A stretch of 64,000 nt of DNA from Doryteuthis pealeii (lineage: Eukaryota; Mollusca; Cephalopoda; Myopsida; Loliginidae), in contig CM042145.1 in NCBI GenBank assembly GCA_023376005.1, positions 19,208,431 to 19,272,430 of the forward strand. The letters are read 5' to 3'. The translations under genes and the position numbers were made by a program. The notes beneath the pieces are model-generated. The model saw only the letters and a list, made by a program, of their open reading frames with translations, had not been told where the DNA came from and did no database searches. Positions 20,478 through 30,701 of this stretch are shown in pieces. Positions within the stretch are counted from its first letter, which is position 1. Each line of letters opens with the position of its first letter.

Positions 20478-20903
20478 TGCTACACCACTTAGACTCTAAT
20501 GAAGTGCTTAGAAAAAAACGGTTAGATGCTAACTACACCAGGATACTACATGCTGTCTTGAACAAATCCTAAAAGCAGTACCTCTCAAGAAAGCAGATGT
20601 ATGGCCACTTGCCTTCTATCACAGAAACCATCCAAGTAAGACAAACAAGATATGCTGAACACTGCTGGAAAACAAGGACAAACTCATAAGTGACATTTTC
20701 CTGTGGAGACCTACACAGACACACCAATGTAGGCAAAAACCTACATCAATCAGCTCTGTGCAGAATCTTGAATTTTGTGTGTAAGACCTCCCAGGGGCAA
20801 TAAACAATAGGAATGGTTGGAGAGAGAGAGAGAGAGAGAGAGTCATGGATATCTGTGCTGCCATCACGACATGATGATGATGATGAAACCAGCTAATGAT
20901 AAA
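20478..20903 (+). pseudogene. LINE-R 3' end
   Basis: Encodes, with frameshifts, the segment after the reverse transcriptase (ANYTRILHAVLN, YGHLPSITETIQVRQTRYA, HCWKTRTNS, TYINQLC). It ends in (GA)n and then GATGATGATGATG, a short repeat tail of RTE-like elements. The copy is 5'-truncated. Confidence 0.85.
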
Positions 20904-21206
20904 ATGTTGAAATGATAAATAATTTCTAACCAAATTTATTTCCCCCAAAAAAATTTGATGATCGAGTAAGGATTCAAACAAACATGTTTTGAGGAGTTCT
21001 AATTTCAAATTGATAAAGTTGATAAGCGTATTCAGTTGTTAAAAATAAAATTAGAATCTAATACATCCAAAAAGACAAGAAATGAGTGTGAGAAGAGAAC
21101 ACACTATCCATGCATAGGATGTTGAATTTGTATAAGAGAAATCTGTTTTTTTTTAAGAATGAAGAAGCTGTGTTTTGAAGAAGCAAAGAATAATTATACA
21201 CAAGAA

Positions 21207-21232
21207 GAGATGCTGATAGGTACACATCCTGT
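21207..21232 (+). mobile_element. MITE-C 5' stub
   Basis: AGAGATGCTGATAGGTACAC followed by ATCCTG is the left end of MITE-C; the remainder is absent here. The sequence then passes into the duplicated block starting at 21238. Confidence 0.7.
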
Positions 21233-21267
21233 ACAATACAAATGTCTATAAAACCCAATTTAGATGA

Positions 21268-21708
21268 GATCATCATTGGCAATTCAGTCTCGAAAGACTA
21301 TGATAAAAGTTTTTGTGTGCCCCTGAGGTTGCAGCGCCTCCTGTGACTATGAATCCTATGTTTGAGAAACATTCTCGACACAGATTTTGCATTTGTAGGT
21401 TGTCCCTGTAGATGATGATGTCCCGATGCTTTGTTGATTGCTTTCTTATGGACCTTTTAGCTTCATGATGTTTGTATCATTGAATTCTGACGTGTAAGGC
21501 TCTATGGAGATTCTGCCGCCACGAGGGCGGTCTTGAGAAATTTTCCCAGCTGGAAGGGACAATGCCAAACACCTGAGATCATTTTTGCAGAATCCTTGAA
21601 CGAGAGTGGGGCGACCAATCTGTCTTTTTACCAGATGTTAAACTCTCCATACAGGATTCTTTCGGGATTTGTCCATCATCCATCAGGATAATTGACGTTA
21701 AACTTGAA
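21268..21708 (-). pseudogene. LINE 3' end with C-terminal zinc finger (LINE-Z type)
   Basis: Minus-strand frames read PSSWENFSRPPSWRQNLHRA, then after frameshifts YKCKIC and RECFSNIGFI, ending KNFYHSLSRLNCQ and a stop. This is the WE..A.DR..WR and CxxC/H C-terminal pattern of many non-LTR ORF2 proteins. It lies within a block whose other copy lacks it, which defines it as a discrete insertion. Confidence 0.85.
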
Positions 21709-21892
21709 ATTAGAACTAGAATATTAAGTTAAATGGTATTCAAACACATGATTTTTTTGGGGGCGTAAAAAAAAAAAAGAAAAGTTAAATTCAGTCAACT
21801 TGGTTTTAACTTTTAACCCTTAGACAACTGGTTTCCAATCTTTTTGTGATCTCATTACCCTATCTCTCTATGAAGAAGATACAAAACACCCA

Positions 21893-22145
21893 AAACTTTT
21901 TTCTTCCCTCACCATTTCAAGCTAACTGTAAATATATTTCAATGGTTTCTTAGAAATTAATTACACAAGATAGGTTACAAGTTAGGAGTTAGATGGCTTT
22001 AGTTGTTTCCCCAGATCATAAATTAAAAAAAACACAATTTATTAAGAAACTTTAATTGGGACCCATAAAATTTTCCGGGGACTCATTCAAAGCAAATATG
22101 TGCGTCCCAGGACGCACTAAATCAAAAAGCTATCAGCATCACTGC
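21893..22145 (+). mobile_element. MITE-C right part
   Basis: Runs from CTTCCCTCACCATTTCAAGC to CTATCAGCATCACTG. The left ~90 bp is missing by the deletion noted for the segmental duplication. Confidence 0.85.
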
Positions 22146-22532
22146 ACAAGCCAACTCCCTAGTTTTATATTTCTAAATATTTTTAAAATTATAAACATTT
22201 AAAGAATTTTATCCTGGTTCTGAAAGTGAACTTGGATGAATCAGTAAGTGGAAAGAAATTTCAGATTTTGTTGCTTTGAGATCTATCCAAAAATAAACAC
22301 ATTAATAGCATAGCTGGTCTGTTGCCATAAGAACTGTGAACAAAAATAAAAGAAACTTTGTTGATATGACCAAGTTATCAAATCTCTACTGACCAAGAAA
22401 TTAAAATAATAATCACTTACATTGTTTGAATATAATTAATTGCTTTCTCCAATTATGTTTTATTTTATTTAACAAGAATAGAAATCATTTTAAGATTCTT
22501 ATCTTTTAAAGAAAACTAAAGATAAAATATTG
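22146..22532. other. AT-rich stretch without recognised feature
   Basis: Nothing recognisable beyond the first ~50 bp shared with 28654-28690. Confidence 0.5.
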
Positions 22533-22810
22533 ACTATATATATTTACCATCCCCCTCCACACAAGGTCAATTTCTTAAGCGGAGTTTAACAGGTTTGAAT
22601 TCAGGTTTTCCTTCTCCTAGACTGGTTATCTAGCCAAGGTTAAAGAGCCCAGTCTGCCCAACTATTTACCCATAGCTGGAGGGAGAATTGGATTCATACC
22701 TTTCCCAAGGGTATTAGTGCATGTGAAATGCAAACAGCCTTGTTCAGGATTTGAACTCGGATCAACGAGTCCATTTCCTACGACTCTAACCATTACACCA
22801 CGCACCTCTA
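22533..22810 (-). mobile_element. SINE-B, near full length, tail type i
   Basis: The head at the right reads, on the minus strand, GTGTAATGGTTAGAGTCGTA with box B GAGTTCAAATCC. The tail is shortened by about 20 bp (CCTCCACACAAGGTCAATTT on plus) and abuts TATATATTTACC. Confidence 0.9.
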
Positions 22811-22895
22811 TTAAAATATTAACTACAGCCAATTAAGCACAAACTAAAGTAAATATAATGGATACAATTTTGTCAATTCCTATGTAAAATTAATG

Positions 22896-22897
22896 AG

Positions 22898-22932
<35 letters not shown>
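22896..22932. repeat. (AC)n(AT)n compound microsatellite
   Basis: Compound dinucleotide tract. Confidence 0.95.
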
Positions 22933-23285
22933 TTGTTAAAATAGCTCCTTCCATAAAGGATTTTGGCCCTTTTGAAAAAGAATTTAAACGCTGCTAAACA
23001 GGCTATTTTTCCCCTACTTTCACTGTAGCTTCAGTTGATACCTACACACCTGAAGAGTGCATTAGCACAAAACTCAGAGTCACAGGGATTAAGATTGTTT
23101 TTATTTTAACCAGCTCTGCTATTTTTTTTTTGGCACAGAGCAAGCCTTTTCATAAAGCGTTGTTCCTCTCAGCTTATTGTTGGGACTACTGACTTAAGTA
23201 TTATTTTATATTAAAAAGAAAAAAAAACAAATGACATAAATAAAAGAAGAAAAAACAGTTTTACTTGCTTAGATTACAGTTTGTG

Positions 23286-23290
<5 letters not shown>
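22933..23290. other. AT-rich stretch without recognised feature
   Basis: Nothing recognisable; ends at a TA tract. Confidence 0.5.

Positions 23291-23331
<41 letters not shown>
23291..23331. repeat. (TA)n microsatellite
   Basis: Perfect TA tract. Confidence 0.95.
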
Positions 23332-23333
<2 letters not shown>

Positions 23334-23400
23334 ATGGAAATGAATGTGAAAAGTATTAGCATATGAAGGTGCTCAATGCTAAAATAGCAGAGCTGATTTA

Positions 23401-23550
23401 AAATCAGGGATTAAATATTATAGTGTTAATATTCCATAACTGCAGTCTTCAGACGGTCAAAAATATTTAATATTTTTGACCGTCTGAAGATTGCATAATG
23501 TGCATGAAACTGCAGTTATGGAATATTAACACCATAATATTTAATCTCTG

Positions 23551-23554
<4 letters not shown>
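23401..23554. repeat. Long two-stage palindrome (fold-back)
   Basis: Outer arms of 45 bp (23401-23445 and 23510-23554) differ at two positions. Inner arms of 22 bp (23446-23467 and 23469-23490) are perfect. A 19-nt one-sided spacer (23491-23509) breaks the symmetry. It is flanked by TA/AC microsatellites. Confidence 0.92.
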
Positions 23555-23555
<1 letters not shown>

Positions 23556-23600
<45 letters not shown>

Positions 23601-23620
23601 CACACACACACACACACAGG
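23556..23620. repeat. (TA)n(CA)n compound microsatellite
   Basis: Compound dinucleotide tract following the palindrome. Confidence 0.95.
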
Positions 23621-23911
23621 AGTGTTAAAAATTATCAAGACTGAAGTTGTATTTACCAAAACAGAAATGAACAATGAATCAAATTTTCTTCAAAATAGTC
23701 CCCCCTGACATTCAACACACATATTCCATTGATCAAAGTATCTGTGAAACTCATCTGTTAAATGCTATTGTAGTAAGCAGTCAACCGCTTTGTGTCTAAT
23801 GCAGAGTGTACTCTTATCTTTCAAAATTGATTTAAGAAATTGTAGAGCTGTAGAGGTGCCCAATGACACACATGAAGATTCATGAATCAAATGTTTAGGC
23901 AGACCATAAAC
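23621..23911 (-). pseudogene. Decayed mariner-like transposase C-terminal fragment
   Basis: A minus-strand frame reads WNMCVECQGDYFEEN, resembling the W..C....GDYFE end of mariner/Transposase_1 proteins, preceded by frameshifted residues such as LPKHLIHESS. Terminal repeats were not located with certainty, so extent is approximate. It is interrupted by a hAT-type MITE. Confidence 0.55.
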
Positions 23912-24102
23912 CAGTGGTTCTCAACCGGGGTCCATATGGACCCCCGGGACCATATAACATTTTTTGGGGACCCAGGCAAGTAAAATGTATTTAACTATAA
24001 AAATACAATGGGATTTTTAATGGTTATGGGGGGGGGGGTCCATCAGAGTAAAATAGGCTTAAAAGGGGGTCAAATAGGTAAAAAAAAGGTTGAGAACCAT
24101 TG
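23912..24102. mobile_element. hAT-type MITE, 191 bp
   Basis: Ends CAGTGGTTCTCAACC and GGTTGAGAACCATTG are inverted repeats of the common hAT MITE type. Flanking 8-mers (CCATAAAC and ACATTAAC) match at six of eight positions, consistent with a decayed 8-bp duplication. A GC-rich inner block (GGGGTCC...GGACCCCC) and a G run are included. Confidence 0.85.
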
Positions 24103-24117
24103 ACATTAACAAAAATG

Positions 24118-24544
24118 TGCTAGACCTCAAATAAGGAGGTTGTTGGCACCTTTCTGTCCACTAAGGGCGACGGCGTAATGTCCAAATAAATAAATTATCT
24201 GCAACTGCACAAGAAGCAGTGCAGGCCTATCCCTGAGTGACTGTCTTTGGTGAAATGACCAAACAAACTGTGATGCTTTCTGGGGCTGCTGTTTTTTTCT
24301 CCTCTTTCTGGCTCTCTTTGTTGTTGATGCTACTCTCCTCTTCACCTCACGCCTTAACGTTAAGGCGCCGGTCCACTCGATTTTCTGCATCTACCTCCCA
24401 TGTGTTTGTGTCAATGTGGCATATCCTCATGTCTCTCCCGCAGAAATCTTTAAAGCATAGGCGTGGTCTACCTACCAATCGGGAGCCTTTTACTAATTTG
24501 CCATACAAAAGATCTTTTGGGATATGCTAGACCTCAAATAAGGA
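24118..24544 (-). pseudogene. LINE-Z 3' copy flanked by 20-bp direct repeats
   Basis: A minus-strand frame (about 24525 down to 24350) reads IPKDLLYGKLVKGSRLVGRP, then RLCFKDFCGRDMRICHIDTN and TWEVDAENRV: the region downstream of the reverse transcriptase. TGCTAGACCTCAAATAAGGA occurs at both 24118-24137 and 24525-24544, as expected for the target-site duplication of a 5'-truncated retroposition. There is no poly-A tail. Confidence 0.9.
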
Positions 24545-24829
24545 TGTAGACTGTATACTAAAAGGGCATCATCTTTTAATAAGGTGTGAAGCTGCATTTT
24601 ATTTCTATTAATAAGCTTTCACATCCTTAACTTTTACCCTTGAGATGAATTTTCAATTTAGGCAAGAAGAAAAAGTTTAGCTATACCTGGTGATTTATGA
24701 AGGGGGCCATACCTGTACAATTCTGTCTTTTATCAAAAACATTTTGTTCAAAACGTATTTAGATAGGGTTTATTTATTTATTTATTTTATTTTTTTTCAA
24801 ATTGGCTCTAACCCATCTAGACAACATCC
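24545..24829. other. Unclassified AT-rich stretch
   Basis: May be the continuation of the mariner-like element interrupted to the left. A (TTTA)n tract lies at 24769-24792. Confidence 0.35.
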
Positions 24830-25142
24830 CTTTAAGTTTGTATTTTCCCGGTACCCCACTCATACCAGGTCAGGCACAAAGGCCATATTGACGTGGGATC
24901 CACCCACAAACCGAAGTCCATGGGATGGCGGGTGAAAAATTGCGTGTATCCTGTCAGCATTCCCCCTCAAGGGGGGCGCCTCAGGCACCAGGCAATAAAC
25001 CCAGCCCTGCCCCTTTAAATCGAGGGGGCAGGTGTTGCCTGGGGGGGAATGGCCCCCTGGGATCAACGCTATTATTATGACTCAAGCAGTCCAGTGGCCG
25101 AAGCTCACCAGACCCCCGACCCGAAGGCCGGAAGTTACTCAC
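24830..25142. repeat. GC-rich unclassified block
   Basis: About 310 bp much richer in G and C than the surroundings (CCCCCTCAAGGGGGGCGCC, GACCCCCGACCCGAAGGCC). The minus strand has a 68-codon frame with no recognised domain. Sharp composition boundaries suggest a transposon-derived segment such as a LINE or LTR element 5' region. No second copy lies in the window. Confidence 0.5.
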
Positions 25143-25189
25143 ATATGAACATATCTTCATTTAAATTTCACTTTTCAATCACACCTCAT

Positions 25190-25640
25190 ATATATCATCA
25201 TTAGGTCACACTGACAGCACAAATTCCCATGACTCTCTCTCAAAAGCCCCTCCCATCTCTATCAGTCATCACTCCTGGTAGGTCTTCTGCACAGCATCTA
25301 GAATCTACACTACAATTGATGTAGGTTTCTGCTGGTCAGCCTACACTGCTATGTCCTATGTCAAGGTGTGCACAGGAGAATGTCACTTATGAGTTCATAC
25401 TTGCTTCAACAACAGTGTCCAGCAGGTCTTGTTCATCTTACTTGGATTGTGTGACAGGAGGTAAGTGGCCATACAGCTGCTTTTTTGTGGGCTACTGCTT
25501 CAAGACAATGTACAGTATCCTCGAGTAGTTCCTATCTAGACCTTATATAAGGTTAGAGTAGTGTGAACATGTCAGTAACCTAGCACCATTAACTCCATGT
25601 CCATGCTACCCTAACTTAAATATACATGCTCTACCAAGAA
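25190..25640 (-). pseudogene. LINE-R 3' fragment
   Basis: The plus strand carries the complement of the LINE-R C-terminal region (CTCTCTCAAAAGCCCCTCCC, GAATGTCACTTATGAGTTCA, ACAGTGTCCAGCAGGTCTTG), matching the copies at 20478 and 40728. Frameshifted and 5'-truncated. Confidence 0.85.
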
Positions 25641-25695
25641 TATTGAGCACTATTTACTTATAAATATAGTACACTATATTATCAATATTCATTTA

Positions 25696-25705
25696 TATAT
25701 ATATA

Positions 25706-25758
<53 letters not shown>
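25696..25758. repeat. (TA)n(TG)n compound microsatellite
   Basis: Compound dinucleotide tract directly before a long palindrome. Confidence 0.95.
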
Positions 25759-25784
25759 AAGAGAAATGGAAGTGAATCCGACAG

Positions 25785-26050
25785 TATGTAATATAGTGAG
25801 AAATTTGAAAAAAAAAAAAAAGGTTTAAATAAAATGAGTGGTAAGTTTATTAGCCGATGCTGCAGTGTTTCGATCTGTTAAGTAGATCTTCTTCAGGGCT
25901 TTTGTTGATATAAGTTTTTTACTCTTCCTTATATCAACAAAGCCCTGAAGAAGATCTACTTAACAGATCAAAACACTGCAGCGTCGGCTAATAATTTACC
26001 ACTCATTTTATTTAAACCTTTTTTTTTCAAATTTCTCACTATACTACATA
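25785..26050. repeat. 266-bp near-perfect palindrome with a hammerhead-like core
   Basis: Arms of about 125 bp (TATGTAATATAGTGAGAAAT ... and its complement ... CTCACTATACTACATA) surround a ~15-nt centre near 25910-25925. The arms contain CTGAAGA, GATCT, ACTTAAC, AGATC, GAAAC in order (minus strand 25896 down to 25867; plus-strand copy from 25945 with GAAAC mutated to AAAAC). No target duplication was identified. Confidence 0.92.
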
Positions 26051-26185
26051 TATATAAATTTATTGCATATCAACTTTGTTCTTGTGAAAAAAAAAATGTA
26101 TCATGAAGCATGGGAAATGAACAAGCAAACGAGAACAAAAAACAGAGTTTCAATACCCAGCCATTGTTTTGTCCCTAGTTCACTT

Positions 26186-26230
26186 TATTTTTTCCAATAT
26201 TTCGGGTGACATTTAACCTTTTTTCAAGGT
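26186..26230 (-). repeat. Degenerate hammerhead-like stem-GAAA motif
   Basis: The minus strand reads ACCTTGAAAAAAGGTTAAAT, then GTCACCCGAAATATTGG: a short hairpin (GGT/ACC) followed by GAAAT. The CTGAAGA part is altered, so it is only a possible relative of the motif at 6035. Confidence 0.3.
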
Positions 26231-26305
26231 ATTATATGATAACTGTGACTGTAAAAAGAGTGAAATGAAACAAATGCGAAGAAAAAAAAAAATAAATAAT
26301 ATAAT

Positions 26306-26325
26306 ATATATATATATATATATAA
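26306..26325. repeat. (TA)n at a SINE-B 3' end
   Basis: TA tract at the tail side of the following minus-strand SINE-B. Confidence 0.85.
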
Positions 26326-26727
26326 AATGGACTCTCCCGTCGATTTTCGATGTATGAGGGTTCATACATACAATGAACTCCCACACAGGGATTTGTTTAT
26401 AGTGGTGAAGGCTTGTGTTGGACCATCCACACTTTTTGGCACAATCGATAGGAAAGAATTGGTGCATCAAGGGTTGCCACAAACCCAATCAACGACCAAC
26501 CTCGGGAATTTTGAATTCAGTTATCCCTCTCCTAGACTGGTTACCTACCCAAGGCTGAAGGGCCCAGTCTGCCCTACTATTTAACCCATAGCTGGAGGGA
26601 GAATATATGGATTCATACCTTTCCCAAGGGTATTAGCGCTATGTGAAATGCCAACGGCTTCGTCTAGGAATTGAACTCGAATCGACGAGTCTATTTTCCA
26701 CGACTCTAACCACTAGTCCACGCACCT

Positions 26728-26731
<4 letters not shown>
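26326..26731 (-). mobile_element. SINE-B with long alternative tail (type iii), full length
   Basis: The head at the right reads on minus GGAGGTGCGTGGACTAGTGG with box B GAGTTCAATTCC. The body is followed by the type iii tail (CCAACACAAGCCTTCACCAC on minus) ending in TGGGAGAGTCCATTTTA-like sequence and (TA)n. It matches 9411-9786 along the whole length. Confidence 0.9.

Positions 26732-26776
<45 letters not shown>
26731..26776. repeat. (TA)n microsatellite
   Basis: Perfect TA tract adjoining the SINE-B 5' end. Confidence 0.95.
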
Positions 26777-26780
<4 letters not shown>

Positions 26781-27353
26781 ACACTTTATTTCCCTACAGC
26801 CAAATATTAGCTGTTTCTTTACAACAGCTGTGAAAAAAATGTTAGATTTTATAATGATATCACCTTTGATCTCTATTTCATGGCCTAATAAAATAAGAAT
26901 TAAAGTTAAAAAAAGAAAAAAGAAAAAAAAAAAAAATAGAAGAATGTATGCAATATGGGCCAAGGTGAAATAATCAAGAGAATCAAAAGGAAACTTCTTT
27001 CTGCTACAACCATTCCTAATCCTCACAGCAGAAAGAAAAAAAAAGTTTTAAGAGAACAAATAGATCTAAGATTTTCCAAAGGTGAAATGTTTTGCTTACT
27101 ATCAAGTTCAGATTTTACTACAATTGATATTTGGATTGAATTACAGAATCTAATTTTAAGTAGATAGATAAATTCTCTGAAAAGGTGAAAGATGGGCTGT
27201 TATCTTGTCTTGATGTGTTTTTATATGCAATCCTAGACTCTTCACAAAAAAGTATTCACTCGTTAAGTCATTTTAAAAGTAAAACTACTTGCAAGTAAAC
27301 AGTATTACCAGCACTACCACAAGCTTTTGCAGAAAGTTAAAAATTTTAATTTT

Positions 27354-27394
<41 letters not shown>

Positions 27395-27489
27395 ACTATC
27401 CAAGAATCTTTACACTGCAAAATTATTATATATCAAATTATATTTAGGTTTGTTAATTCATTTTTCTAGTCAATCAATAATTACAAATG
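26777..27489. other. AT-rich stretch, no recognised gene
   Basis: No named repeat was recognised. A 32-nt poly-A run lies at 27360-27391. Confidence 0.5.
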
Positions 27490-27495
27490 CATTTG

Positions 27496-27784
27496 CAGTG
27501 ATGCTGATAGCTTTTTGATCTAGTGCGTTCTGGGACACACATTTTTGCTTTGAATACATCGCCAGGAAAATTTATGGGTCCCAACTAAAGCCTGCTAACT
27601 CCTACTTTGTAACCAATCCTGATTAATTCTTTTCTATGAAACTATTGAAATGTATTTGCAGTTAGCTTGAAATGGTGCGGGAAGAAAAAAGAAAAACACT
27701 GGGATGCATGGATATGATTTTACTGCATCCATTTTAGATTTTTGTGTGTCAGGGATGCAAGACGCATACCTATGAGCATCTCTG
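27496..27784 (-). mobile_element. MITE-C with perfect 6-bp target duplication
   Basis: Ends are CAGTGATGCTGATAGC and CTATGAGCATCTCTG. CATTTG lies at 27490-27495 and again at 27785-27790. Internal sequence is collinear with the copies at 33719 and 43709 except for small indels. Confidence 0.92.
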
Positions 27785-28065
27785 CATTTGTGTATATCAG
27801 AGATTTTGTACAGATATAAAAGAAATGAATTAAAATATTAATACAGAAAAAAAAAAGAACAAAAAATATTTAAAAATTTTAAATTCCACATTAAGCTTTC
27901 CCATATGTACCTTTGAAAACGTTTGCTGCACTCTTAGAAAATCTTAAAAGAAAAATTAAAAAAAAAAAAAAAAAAAAAAAAATCTTATAAGCTTTTGTAA
28001 TGTTATAAGATTTGAATACTAAAAGAATACCAACTGTTTTCATAGCATTAATCTAGATAAATAAA

Positions 28066-28690
28066 ATGTCTATAAAACACAATTTAGATGAGATAGAACT
28101 ATAATATTAAGTTAAATGGTATTCAACACAAATGATGTTTTGGGGGCGAAAAAAAAAAAGAAAAGTTAAATTCAGTCAACTTGGTTTTAACTTTTAACCC
28201 TTAGACAACTGGATTCCAATCTTTTTTGTGATCTCATTACCCTACCTCTTATGAAGAAGATACAAAACACCCAAAACTTAATGGTAGGTTTCACTGACAT
28301 AAAAAAAATAAAAAACACACACATACTCAGAGATGATGCAGGACTTGTACCTGACGCACAAAAATCTAAAAGAATGCAGTAAAATCATATCCATGCATCC
28401 CTGTATTTTTCTTTTTTCTTCCCTCACCATTTCAAGCTAACTGTAAAATAAATAGTTTCTTAGAAATGAATTACACAAGATAGGTTACAAGTTAGGAGTT
28501 AGATGGCTTTATTTGTTTCCCCAGATCATAAATAAAAAAAACACAATTTATTAAGAAACTTTAATTGGGACACATCAAATTTCCCGGGGACTCATTCAGA
28601 GCAAATATGTGTGTCACAGGACGCACTAAATCAAAAAGCTATCAGCATCAGTGCACAAGCCAACTCCCTAGTTTTATATTTCTAAATATT
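28066..28690 (+). repeat. Segmental duplication, copy 2 (uninterrupted)
   Basis: Collinear with 21238-22195 but without the 440-bp LINE. It keeps the segment between CAAAACACCCAAAAC and MITE-C that copy 1 has lost. It preserves the pre-insertion structure of the locus. Confidence 0.9.
28328..28653 (+). mobile_element. MITE-C within the segmental duplication
   Basis: Runs from CAGAGATGATGCAGG to CTATCAGCATCAGTG. The left subterminal repeat is partly deleted. The downstream flank is shared with the copy ending at 22145. Confidence 0.85.
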
Positions 28691-28797
28691 TTTAGTTAGA
28701 CTGCTTTAGTTGGGACCCATAAATTTTCCCGGGGACTCATTCAAAGCAAATATGTGCATCCCAGTACACACTAAATCAAAAAGCTATCAGCATCACT
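28690..28797 (+). mobile_element. MITE-C right-end fragment
   Basis: About 105 bp from CTTTAGTTGGGACCCATAAA to CTATCAGCATCAC, directly after the duplication ends. It is a second, truncated MITE-C end in the same orientation. Confidence 0.8.
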
Positions 28798-29470
28798 TTA
28801 TACTACACTTTGATCCTAACAAAATATGCCATACGGAACTTGAATAGTGTCTTCAAAATCAAGAACATTTTTCGCTAAAATATACATTAACACTGAAAAT
28901 TTCATGTAAAATCTAAAACAATTTATCTTTTGATATCAATGGGAAATCTGAGCTTGACGGAGGGTAAAACTGATGAGGCAAGTTTCAGTTCTTTGTCAAC
29001 TGTTTTCAGATTTTTCTCTCTTTTCATTGCCTTCATATCATTAGTGAAAGCAGAGAAATCATCAATTTTGTTATTTTAAAGTCTCAAGACATCTGTAATT
29101 ACTCCCTGCGACATACCAGAATGTCACGACACCCCAGTTAAAAAGCACCGCCTTAGACCTGGTTTTCAGATACCCTGTAACTGATATCAGACAAACAAGA
29201 GAAGAAGAAGAAGAAAAAACAAAACAATAAAAGCACAAAAGACACTCAAACTTCAATTGAGAATGTAAACATCTGCTTAAAGCTATACTGTCACTCCATT
29301 AAAAGAAAAGCCGCAAATAATCATTATATTAAGCCTTTTATTAGTAATCTCCATGTAATCCTCCAATCCTGGAATATTGGGCTTACAGTGTAAGTTAGCA
29401 TCCTTCCGTCTGCAAAAGATGATCGAGTAGTGTACAAATTTTTATTTTTTTTTATTTTTATTTTTTTTTA
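28798..29470. other. AT-rich stretch, no recognised gene
   Basis: Nothing recognisable. Confidence 0.5.
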
Positions 29471-29471
29471 A

Positions 29472-29745
29472 CTATGCAGCCGGGGCAGGTTCATAGAGGG
29501 ATGAGCTGTTGCCCAAGCAGCAGATCCCCCCCTCTCCACATTGGAAAGGTAAGAAGCCAATGTAGTTTAGCAGAGTAGTGTTGCAGGAGTTACTGGGTAG
29601 CACTGAATTTCAGCATCACACCACCTTAAGGACTCCAGCTCCCGATTTGTTTTAGGGGTTTACTCCTCTATCTTTCCTTGGGACGAGGTAAAGCCGCTAG
29701 GCAGCGGAGGTTTTATATCGGACTTTTCCTTGTCCTAGATAGTTG
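29472..29745. repeat. GC-richer unclassified block
   Basis: From AACTATGCAGCCGGGGCAGG through GGTTTACTCCTCTATCTTTC and GGTAAAGCCGCTAGGCAGCG. Composition contrasts with flanking AT-rich DNA. No second copy lies in the window; probably an unclassified transposon fragment. Confidence 0.45.
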
Positions 29746-29771
29746 TATAGTAAAATAGTAAAAGTAAGCAA

Positions 29772-30020
29772 AGTTGTCGGAATGGCCTATTTGTCAGTAT
29801 CAGCCAGACAGCAAGGGAGTCTATCCCCTTTTCACTAGCGTTAGACTAGGGAGATAGTTTTTGCGTCTGAGTTGGGCCGCCACACCTACCGTCAGCTCCC
29901 CACTTTACCACACAGATCCAATCTGTGCTACTCATGTGCTGCATTAGTGAGGGCCAGTATCAAACCCGGAACTTTGTGGTTCCTAGACAGATACTCTTCC
30001 GACTGAGCTAAACTCAGCCT
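29772..30020 (-). mobile_element. SINE-A, near full length
   Basis: The plus strand begins TTGTCGGAATGGCCTATTTG and ends at the head complement TCCGACTGAGCTAAACTC. It carries a small insertion (ATCCAATCTGTGC) diagnostic of the second subfamily. Confidence 0.88.
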
Positions 30021-30375
30021 AAAATATCAGGCTTATAGGTTCAAAGGGTTAACAGCCTACTCAACACAAAAGACCAGAGTCACCATAGGAAATGCTGTTT
30101 TTCACACATCTCAACAAGTGAGTCAATGGAAGTTCTAAGTAGAGCATATCTATCTTCTAATAATAGATACACTACTACAAGAAATATTTTCTTGAAAACA
30201 TCTATTAAAAAAGGCAGATAGTTGACACTTAACAAAATAGACAATTATATTTTTAAAATAAAGTAAATGTTAAAATATTAGCCAAAACATGACAATTACA
30301 GATTTTCAAATAAACACATTACTAAGAAAATAACTACATAGACTTGATGGCAGTTAAATATATTCATTATTTATA
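30021..30375. other. AT-rich stretch without recognised feature
   Basis: Nothing recognisable. Confidence 0.5.
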
Positions 30376-30378
30376 AAA

Positions 30379-30601
30379 AGTCGTCGGGGTGGCCTAAAGA
30401 TGGTATCAGCCAGACAGCGATGGAGTCTATCCCCTTTTCGCTAGCGCTACACCAAGGAGCGCCACTCCTACCATCAACCCCTCACTTTACCACACATATC
30501 CATGTGCTACTCATACGCCGAGTTTGCAAGGGCCGGAATCGAACCAGGAACCTCGAGGTTCCCAGCTGGACACTTTAACGACTGAGCTAAGTCGGCCCTA
30601 T
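30379..30601 (-). mobile_element. SINE-A with body deletion
   Basis: The plus strand begins GTCGTCGGGGTGGCCTAAAG and ends TAAGTCGGCCCTA, a complete tRNA-like 5' end (minus TAGGGCCGACTTAGCTCAGT). About 30 bp between ACCAAGGA and GCGCCACTCC is missing. Confidence 0.9.
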
Positions 30602-30701
30602 ATTTAAAAAAAAAAAACAAATTCAAATATCTACATTAGTATATACATGAAATAAATTATTTACAATTGTGAATAGGACTCTTTATCAATATACATTAAA
30701 A

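Larger units (their letters stand above)
21238..22195 (+). repeat. Segmental duplication, copy 1 (split by a LINE)
   Basis: The block from AAATGTCTATAAAACCCAAT to CTAGTTTTATATTTCTAAAT is also present at 28066-28680. Copy 1 carries a 440-bp LINE insertion (21268-21706) and a deletion joining CAAAACACCCAAAAC directly to the middle of MITE-C. Both copies share the MITE-C right part and its downstream flank (GCACAAGCCAACTCCCTAG). Confidence 0.9.
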
